From a virus, in the IMG/VR virus record IMGVR_UViG_3300033146_005596, positions 62,001 through 126,000 of that record: a DNA stretch of 64,000 nt, one strand, 5' to 3'. The notes under the pieces are model-generated. The model was not told the origin of the DNA and did not search any database. It saw only the letters and a list, made by a program, of their open reading frames with translations. This document shows positions 57,902 to 64,000 of the stretch, piece after piece; position 1 is the stretch's first letter; the number at the start of each line of letters is the position of its first letter. The position numbers and the translations under genes are program-made.

Positions 57902-60043
57902 ATGGCCAAAAACGTATATATATCAGGAATGGATGCCCAGTCTGAGATAAAAAAGATTTCATTGATAAATAGACTTGCTTCTAGATTTGGGTTTAAATTT
58001 TCAAGGCCTGATGAAAATAGAACTAGCTCAAGTCAAGAGCTATCCAATATTAAGTTTGTACAGAAAGAAATAAATAACCTTAAAAAGGACAATTCTGCTT
58101 TTGGGCCAGATGCATCTAAATTTTCTCAAAAGATGGAAGATTTATTTGACTCGTGGTTGTCTGAAACAACTAATTCACAAACAGATTTGAACATGCGAAC
58201 TCGCCGTATAAGTGAGTTATCTTTTGCTTACTACAACGACCCTTATATTTCTAGGGGAGTTAACCTCGCGGCTAATGAGGCAACTCAAACAGATGTACAA
58301 GATATTTTAATAGACGTAAAAAGTCCTAATCCAAAGTTAAAAGCTAGGATTTATGAACTATTTGACCAGTGGGGTATTACTCAGTCAAGAGTCAGAGGTG
58401 CAATCCGAGACATAGAACTTTTTGGAGATGCTTTCTGGACTAACAAAATTTCAGAAAGAGGTGTCGAGAAAATTATGCCTTTAAAGCAAACTCAAATAAA
58501 AGAGAGGCTGGAATACAATCCCATTGAAATTGCAGAGAGGGAAGCTCTAAAAAAAGGTAATTTGACCCAGTCAATAAATAAAAAAGCAGCTCTTGAAGAG
58601 TTGTTTAACTACTTAAAAAAAGAGTATTCTTTTAATGAGAGCTACGTTGATGTTTTTGAGTCGAGGCTTTTTGGATATATACTTCAAGATGATATAGTAC
58701 TACCTCCTTGGAGTGTTACACATTTTAGAAACGATGCAGATGCCTCAGAATTTTTTCCGTTTGGCCGTTCTAATGTTATTAGTGCTCTGGCACCATTTAA
58801 ACAAGCAGCTAGTACTATGACGTTGCAATCGATGGCTAGGTCCCTTAGCTTTCCTTTGACAATAAATGAAGTTGAGGTAGTTCCATCAATGGACTTAGCC
58901 GCTAAGTTTGAAGCTGTTAATATGGTACGAGAAGCTTATGAAAATGTTGGTGCTGTTGCTGGTGTTGGACAGTCAGAGACTTATGGAATAAACCATAAAA
59001 TATGGATTCCCAAAGGGTTAGTTAGTACGTCTATTCACAAATCAGAAATAAATGCAGACTTTATTGAGGATTTAAAAATATATCAAGAAAGAGTTGCTAT
59101 AGCAATGGGTATTCCATCATCAATATTTGACCCTGACTTTGCACTAGGTAATGTATCAGCTATATCTTTAATAGAACAACACAAGCCTTTTGCTCGTAAA
59201 GTCTTTGGTTTACAATCATCATTTTTAAATGGAATTGATGAGCTACTAAAAATACATTTTTCTATATCTGGTGAGTTTGATTTAGATGAAGAAGTATTTA
59301 TGCTAAGTATGAACTTCCCAGGTGCGGAGTCTGGTTCAGACCGAGTTGATGCTAAAAAGAGGTCGATGGAACTTGCGAGCTCAGTTCTTGAGATTTTTAA
59401 AGATACTATTGGAACAGATGATTCTGAATTTCCACGAGAAATTGCTAAAGATATACTGTTAAAATATAGTTTTTTAGACCCAAAAGATGTTGAGAAATGG
59501 ACATCAACTTTTAGAACTTTTTCCAAGAATAAGCCAGAGTCTAAAGAAGACTCAGGAGATAAATCAGAAAACGAGGACGATTTTGGTGGCTTTAGTGGTG
59601 GAGATGATTTTGATGGAGGCGATTTTGATGGAGAAAGCTACTCAGATGATGATTTTGATGATAGTGCTTTAGAAGACGAGCCCACTGAAATGCAGGATAG
59701 TTATAGAAAAAGACAAAAAAGAATACGAGAAGCCAGAAGATATAAAGAGCTAAAAACTAGGTATAATCTTATAAAAGAAGATACTTATTTCAAAACATTA
59801 GACGAATGTCAATTTAGAGACTTTAAAAATAATAATAGGCACTATGTTTTAAGCAAAGCAAAACCTAGCTATTTAGAGGCAATACAGCTTGGGTGGGTTG
59901 AAAACAACTTTGACACAAAACCAAAGGCAAAAACTCTAAAAACTTTAAAGGAAGCTACTAATGATATTATGGCTGATATGGCAGATATGAAGGCAGATGC
60001 ACAAACTTCTATAGAGTTAAACTTCGAAAATTTGGAGATTTAA
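57902..60043 (+). CDS. Portal vertex protein (T4 gp20-like)
   Basis: 713 residues, longer than T4 gp20 (about 524). The T4-type portal pattern is visible: DLNMRTRRISELSFAYYNDPY (about 99), VRGAIRDIELFGDAFW (about 165), PPWSVTHFRND (about 262), IYQERVAIAMGIPSSI (about 391) and a helical clip region. A Gly/Asp-rich acidic insert (about 555-590) and a basic tail are added at the C-terminus. Twelve copies form the DNA channel in the head vertex. Confidence 0.82.
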   Translation: MAKNVYISGMDAQSEIKKISLINRLASRFGFKFSRPDENRTSSSQELSNIKFVQKEINNLKKDNSAFGPDASKFSQKMEDLFDSWLSETTNSQTDLNMRTRRISELSFAYYNDPYISRGVNLAANEATQTDVQDILIDVKSPNPKLKARIYELFDQWGITQSRVRGAIRDIELFGDAFWTNKISERGVEKIMPLKQTQIKERLEYNPIEIAEREALKKGNLTQSINKKAALEELFNYLKKEYSFNESYVDVFESRLFGYILQDDIVLPPWSVTHFRNDADASEFFPFGRSNVISALAPFKQAASTMTLQSMARSLSFPLTINEVEVVPSMDLAAKFEAVNMVREAYENVGAVAGVGQSETYGINHKIWIPKGLVSTSIHKSEINADFIEDLKIYQERVAIAMGIPSSIFDPDFALGNVSAISLIEQHKPFARKVFGLQSSFLNGIDELLKIHFSISGEFDLDEEVFMLSMNFPGAESGSDRVDAKKRSMELASSVLEIFKDTIGTDDSEFPREIAKDILLKYSFLDPKDVEKWTSTFRTFSKNKPESKEDSGDKSENEDDFGGFSGGDDFDGGDFDGESYSDDDFDDSALEDEPTEMQDSYRKRQKRIREARRYKELKTRYNLIKEDTYFKTLDECQFRDFKNNNRHYVLSKAKPSYLEAIQLGWVENNFDTKPKAKTLKTLKEATNDIMADMADMKADAQTSIELNFENLEI

Positions 60044-60061
60044 CCTAAATTTTACAAGTAA

Positions 60062-60080
60062 CTTATTATATAATAAAAGG
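60062..60080 (+). promoter_or_regulatory. Family B upstream motif
   Basis: CTTATTATATAATAAAAGG before 60089. Confidence 0.45.
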
Positions 60081-60088
60081 ACGGGTTT

Positions 60089-61747
60089 ATGAAGCAACGA
60101 TTTACTGAAACGTTTATATATGACAAAAATACTTTTAGCAAGATTAAAAAGGTAAGAGGTTCAGCTTTAGCTGAGTCTCATATTAAAAAAGTTTTGAAAG
60201 AGAAAAAGATTATAGATGAGGGGAAATCAAAGAATTTCTATGAATTTCCAATTTCTAAATATGATTTTGTCAATGCAAATAATAGGGATTATCCTAAAAA
60301 GCTTTGGGAGAATGTAATAAAAAATCAAAAAGCTATTTGGAAAGGCGGTGTTGGACTAGCTGACCATCCAGAAAATGAAGGCTTTTTTAAAGATTCAGTA
60401 ATTGTATGGACTGACATGAGAATATCAGAATCTGATAATCTTGTATATGCTACTGGCGCCTTTGTTGGACCTTATGGAAAAATGTGCGAAGAGATTATAG
60501 ACACTGGTGGACGTGTTGGCTTTAGTTCATCTGGTTTTGGAGAGTTGATGGATGAGTCAACTGTAGACCCTGACACTTACGAAATAGAGAGAGTCGCAGA
60601 CGTTGTACTAAATCCTTCTCAGGGAGTATTTGGTGATGCAACACATAAACAAAACGAATCTAAGAGCTTTAACGGTATTAAAGAAAGCTCTATTAAAAAG
60701 GAGAGTGCATCAATGCCGGGAACAAAAATCTCAAAAATTGAGGAAAAAAAGTTTAAAAAAGACGTGCAGGTTTTTATAGAAGATGCAAAAAAGCATAATG
60801 ACCCACGACAAAAAATTGGAGAGCTAAATGATATTAAAGTTTATCTTGAAGATAATAAAAGTTTTGATAGCTCAAGTACTTTTATGGAAGAAATCAACAA
60901 GCTTGTTGAAAGTACTGAGTCTGAGCTAAAAGAGTTTATTGAAAGTTCAATTGATTTAAAGGTAAATCTTGGAGTGGATAATTCTGAGGATTTAAAGCAA
61001 AAACTAGAGATGATTCATGAAGATTCTAAAACTCTTAAAGCTAATGTTAAAGACTGGGAAAAGATTTCAGAAACATTGGCACAAAGAAACAAAAAGCTAA
61101 AGGATAAACTTACTGCATCTCCAACTATGAGAGAACAAAAAAGTTTATTAGCAACTATCAAGAAACTTGAGTCTGAGAAAAGAAACACAGTTAAAAAGTT
61201 TAGAGCTTTTGAAAAAGAAGCAATAAAAGCAAATTCAAAGTTAATGAAAGCTTATAAAGAGCAAGGTGCAAAACTTGTTGTACTAGATGAAAATCTTGAA
61301 ATAGAAAAAAGAAAAAATAAGCATTTAATCAAAGAGAATTATAAACTAGTTAATGCTGAAAAATCAAGAGTTAATAATCTAAGAGAAGCTAAGAAACAGG
61401 AAATTAGAGAGGCAATTGATAAAAAGAAAGCTGCTCAAGACCCTATTAAAAAGTTTTATGAGAGTGAGTTTTCCGAAGAAGCACAAGTTGAGTCTTACTA
61501 TGCAGACCTAGTGCTAAAGCACGGTTCTGCTATAGCACCTTTTAGAAGAAAGATTTTGTCTGAAAACACAGTTAAAGGTGCAATGAGTGTATATTTTAAG
61601 ATTAGAGACGGACTAACAAATGTTGATAGAATTCCAGAGTCTTCTTTAATTGGAAACAAGAGCAGAACAAAAATGCTAGAAAGTAAAGGTATTAAGCTAG
61701 TAGACAGGGATTCCAAGCTAGCAAATATGCCTGAAGGATGGAACTAA
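60089..61747 (+). CDS. Prohead protease fused to a coiled-coil scaffold
   Basis: 552 residues. Residues about 45-200 match the T4 gp21 protease: NFYEFPISKYDFVNANNRDYP, GGVGLADHPENEGF (H93) and GRVGFSSSGFGE (Ser about 146-148). Residues about 230-470 are a long charged coiled coil like a prohead core scaffold. T4 has these as separate proteins (gp21 and gp22). Fusion suggests self-processing of the core after assembly. Its stop overlaps the next start (TAATG). Confidence 0.75.
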   Translation: MKQRFTETFIYDKNTFSKIKKVRGSALAESHIKKVLKEKKIIDEGKSKNFYEFPISKYDFVNANNRDYPKKLWENVIKNQKAIWKGGVGLADHPENEGFFKDSVIVWTDMRISESDNLVYATGAFVGPYGKMCEEIIDTGGRVGFSSSGFGELMDESTVDPDTYEIERVADVVLNPSQGVFGDATHKQNESKSFNGIKESSIKKESASMPGTKISKIEEKKFKKDVQVFIEDAKKHNDPRQKIGELNDIKVYLEDNKSFDSSSTFMEEINKLVESTESELKEFIESSIDLKVNLGVDNSEDLKQKLEMIHEDSKTLKANVKDWEKISETLAQRNKKLKDKLTASPTMREQKSLLATIKKLESEKRNTVKKFRAFEKEAIKANSKLMKAYKEQGAKLVVLDENLEIEKRKNKHLIKENYKLVNAEKSRVNNLREAKKQEIREAIDKKKAAQDPIKKFYESEFSEEAQVESYYADLVLKHGSAIAPFRRKILSENTVKGAMSVYFKIRDGLTNVDRIPESSLIGNKSRTKMLESKGIKLVDRDSKLANMPEGWN

Positions 61748-62901
61748 TGAGATTTCTTTATAAAGAAGATGAGCAGGGCATAAGCCCTAATGAACAATTT
61801 AATGATGATGAGCTTGACTTGTCACAAGACTTGGACTTTGAACAAGGTGAAGACCCTCAGACTGAACCAGCCCCTGAACCAGCTCCTGAAGCGGCAGCTC
61901 CAGTACCACAAGCCCCAATAGCAGGTGCTGATGGTGTTCAGTACATGCTGGTACCCGTGGCTAATTTACAAGCTGGCCAAACTGTAACAGTACCAACAAA
62001 CACTGGTATTACTGGAGGCGGTCAAGTTGGTGATGAAGTTTTGCAAGGAAATGAAAATTTAGCACAACCTCAGCAAGAGTCTCGTAGGGCTAAGTTTAAA
62101 AAAAGGCAATTAGCTTTTAGAGAAGAGGAGTTTATGGATATTGATACTGATGACTTTGGAGCAATTGAAGACTATGACTTTGATGATAACCAAGTACAAG
62201 ATTTTGATAATGAACATACTCCTGAGTCAACTTCTATTGAAATAGAACTACCAGCTGGTGTTGAAATTCCACCGGGTACAGAGCTAACAGCTAGGTTTAC
62301 AGCAGACGATGATGAGGATTTAGATAATGATGGCATGTTAGATACAGAAGAGGAGCATGGAGAGTTAGAAGATTATAATTTAGAAGGAGATTACGAACAA
62401 CCTATGAGAGTATTAGAAGACAGAAGAAAAAGAACGGGTGAATTAGCAAGACGAAGTGAAGCAGCTAGGCAAAAAAGCAAGGTGCTTAGAAGAAGAGAAG
62501 CAATTGCGAGACATAAAGAGGCAGCTGATGTATCAAAGTATCAGACAGCAGGTAAAGTTATAACTCAAGATTTTATTAAGTATGGTGATAGAACTGACTT
62601 AGTTTCTAGAGGAGTTGGTAAGACTGCAGGACGAAAGAAAGAGTATACACCTAGAATTGGAAAATCTTGGATTGTTAGTGATAAACAACCAAAAAGAGAA
62701 GCTCCTAAGGGATTACCTGGAAATGATTTTTCAAGTAAAAAGAGAACTCCTTCTAAATACAATCCTAAAAGAACTGGAGCGCCTAAAAACTTTAGAGATT
62801 CCATTCAAAGAAAACGAGCTGTAGCTCCTGTGGAAAGAGTTGAAGAAAAATCAGGTAAACTGGACTATAAGAAATTACTATCTGAGGGAATTCTTGGATA
62901 A
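61747..62901 (+). CDS. Acidic/basic bipartite protein of the head module
   Basis: 384 residues from the ATG at 61747 (GAAGGA at good spacing; an ATG nine bases earlier is too close to it). The first ~200 residues are very acidic with a Pro/Ala-rich linker (about 40-60), the last ~180 strongly basic (KRRKRTGELARR and similar). A two-charge layout like this is usual for scaffold or core-packaged proteins. No family is recognised. Confidence 0.55.
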   Translation: MRFLYKEDEQGISPNEQFNDDELDLSQDLDFEQGEDPQTEPAPEPAPEAAAPVPQAPIAGADGVQYMLVPVANLQAGQTVTVPTNTGITGGGQVGDEVLQGNENLAQPQQESRRAKFKKRQLAFREEEFMDIDTDDFGAIEDYDFDDNQVQDFDNEHTPESTSIEIELPAGVEIPPGTELTARFTADDDEDLDNDGMLDTEEEHGELEDYNLEGDYEQPMRVLEDRRKRTGELARRSEAARQKSKVLRRREAIARHKEAADVSKYQTAGKVITQDFIKYGDRTDLVSRGVGKTAGRKKEYTPRIGKSWIVSDKQPKREAPKGLPGNDFSSKKRTPSKYNPKRTGAPKNFRDSIQRKRAVAPVERVEEKSGKLDYKKLLSEGILG

Positions 62902-62929
62902 CTAAAAATTATTTAATAATTGTATAACT

Positions 62930-62966
62930 AAGCCTGTTTAATTTAATATTAAGCAGGCTTTTTATT
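62930..62966 (+). terminator. Rho-independent terminator
   Basis: AAGCCTG-type stem with TTTAAT/ATTAA extension pairs with CAGGCTT and runs into TTTTTATT. Confidence 0.8.
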
Positions 62967-62969
62967 TGG

Positions 62970-62979
62970 ACTAATTATA
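62970..62979 (+). promoter_or_regulatory. Family C upstream motif
   Basis: ACTAATTATA directly before the ATG at 62981; no separate ribosome site. Confidence 0.4.
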
Positions 62980-62980
62980 T

Positions 62981-64000
62981 ATGCTATTATCAGAAACAGG
63001 AAGCAAAGTCTTCTATAAAAAATTTTATGAATGGATTCAGCTACAAGACCTCAGGCCAGAAATGGGTATATCTGATTTTACTAAAAAGTTTAAAGATGAA
63101 AGGACTTTAGAGTTTGGCCCAGAGAAAAACTTAGCTCGGCTTGAAGATATGGAACAAAATGGTAATGATATTACTTTTATATGGACAACTCCAGTAGGAA
63201 GCCGTGACCCAAAAAAAGTTAATGATAACCACGAGATTGTTGATAATCCCGAACGTGAGTATATCCTAAAAATAAAGTTTATAGACTTTGTACAAAAAAC
63301 GAATAACTTAAGAATTGAGGATTTGGAAGACTTTCATAGTATAGCTATGTCCTGTAATATTCAGATAGATGATAATGACCCGAGCTTTCAATTTCAAGGT
63401 ATGAATTATAACATAAGCCAGTTAGATGGCTCATTGAATCCCACAAATATACCACCTAAAGATTGGAGAAGATTCCATAATAATGACAACTTCTTATCTA
63501 AGTTTATGCAGGGCTTAATAGATAGTATTGAATTTTTCTACAAGCCTATGATGCTGATGTTCAATGATTATAACTCTTATGCTTCAAGTATAGCTGCAGG
63601 AGAAGAGATAAACATAAATGATGATGTTTATGATAACCCTTACAATATTGATGGATTTCCAGGTGAGGTTGAGTTTACCCCTGAATATAATACTGATGCA
63701 GAAGAAAAAGATATAAATGAAGACCCAGAAGATGATAGGTTTAATATTGACTGGGACAGCTTAGATATAGATGATTCAGATTTTGAGGTTACTATAGAAG
63801 ATGATGACAGAGGTTGGGTACTTGATATTAACAACCCAGAATCGGAAGAGATTGAATATTCAGATTTTTCAAGTGATACTGAAGATTTGGAGCCAGTAAT
63901 TGAGCCATTGTTAAAGGATGATGAAAGTTCTGATGATGTAGAAGATAAAGCAGAAAAAGAAGACATGGAATTTGATTTTGATGATTTTTATGATGAGTTT
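62981..64000 (+). CDS. Acidic protein, 3' end outside the window
   Basis: 340 residues are visible with no stop before the right edge. The N-terminal ~200 residues are a mixed fold (LLSETGSKVFYKKFYEWIQ, then DWRRFHNNDNFLSKFMQG). From about residue 225 the chain is extremely acidic (Asp/Glu runs). It follows the head protease and scaffold genes, so a head-module role is likely. No family is recognised. Confidence 0.55.
   Translation, partial: MLLSETGSKVFYKKFYEWIQLQDLRPEMGISDFTKKFKDERTLEFGPEKNLARLEDMEQNGNDITFIWTTPVGSRDPKKVNDNHEIVDNPEREYILKIKFIDFVQKTNNLRIEDLEDFHSIAMSCNIQIDDNDPSFQFQGMNYNISQLDGSLNPTNIPPKDWRRFHNNDNFLSKFMQGLIDSIEFFYKPMMLMFNDYNSYASSIAAGEEININDDVYDNPYNIDGFPGEVEFTPEYNTDAEEKDINEDPEDDRFNIDWDSLDIDDSDFEVTIEDDDRGWVLDINNPESEEIEYSDFSSDTEDLEPVIEPLLKDDESSDDVEDKAEKEDMEFDFDDFYDEF

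Noticed and set aside
59083-59526. - strand frame under the portal gene
   Set aside because: Antisense to conserved portal sequence; no start signal.
1-64000. Alternative genetic code or suppressor tRNAs
   Set aside because: TAA, TAG and TGA all end genes normally, tryptophan is TGG, and no tRNA has a stop-reading anticodon.

Overview
The window is a stretch of a large, AT-rich (roughly one third G+C by eye) tailed-phage genome, probably a myovirus with a T4-like head module. It encodes a gp20-type portal, a gp21-type prohead protease fused to a coiled-coil scaffold, a large terminase, a sliding clamp, two sigma-like factors and a family A DNA polymerase. Strong AGGAG-type ribosome sites, standard stop codons and an anaerobic ribonucleotide reductase (NrdD/NrdG) point to a low-G+C anaerobic or facultatively anaerobic host. 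A spanin-like overlapping gene pair would fit a host with an outer membrane, but I cannot name the host.

Layout. 1-10.2 kb (+): tail fibres and a lysis/envelope block (C39-like peptidase, class 3 lipase, two coiled-coil membrane proteins read from one DNA segment in two frames, HExxH membrane protein, holin-like protein). 10.2-23.3 kb (mostly -): many small early-type genes, including a duplicated two-gene cassette, then an RNA-repair block (RNA ligase, RtcB, phosphoesterase) beside a cluster of tRNA and tRNA-like genes. 23.4-34.2 kb (mostly -): the terminase, interrupted by two class 3 inteins, the second split by a Vsr-like homing endonuclease gene; a RecU-like nuclease (+); a sigma factor; and a nucleotidyltransferase/ligase-like fusion. 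34.2-38.7 kb: a family A polymerase that ends in an intein-like segment before its catalytic motifs are complete, NrdG and small genes. 38.7-49.7 kb (mostly -): NrdD, DUF4116-like repeat proteins, sigma-like factor, clamp, ThyX-like protein, nucleotide kinase and Cas4/RecB-like nuclease. 49.7-50.0 kb: an AT-rich divergent intergenic region with tandem 33-bp repeats, where the gene strand switches; a candidate origin. 50-64 kb (+): nucleotidyltransferases, a short AAA ATPase, an FmdB-like zinc ribbon, portal, protease-scaffold and acidic virion-module proteins.

Three recurrent upstream motifs divide the genes. Family A (CGTTATATTATA, close to AGGAG) precedes small - strand genes. Family B (CTTATTATA) precedes lysis, terminase-region, phosphoesterase and protease genes. 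Family C (ACTAATTA) precedes nrdD, nrdG, the endonuclease, the portal and others. The palindrome GGTACC is strikingly frequent and GATC strikingly rare.

The most unusual content is the terminase fractured by class 3 inteins, the polymerase ending in an intein-like piece, and the tRNA-like genes that lack both D-loop GG and T-loop U55 next to RNA-repair enzymes.
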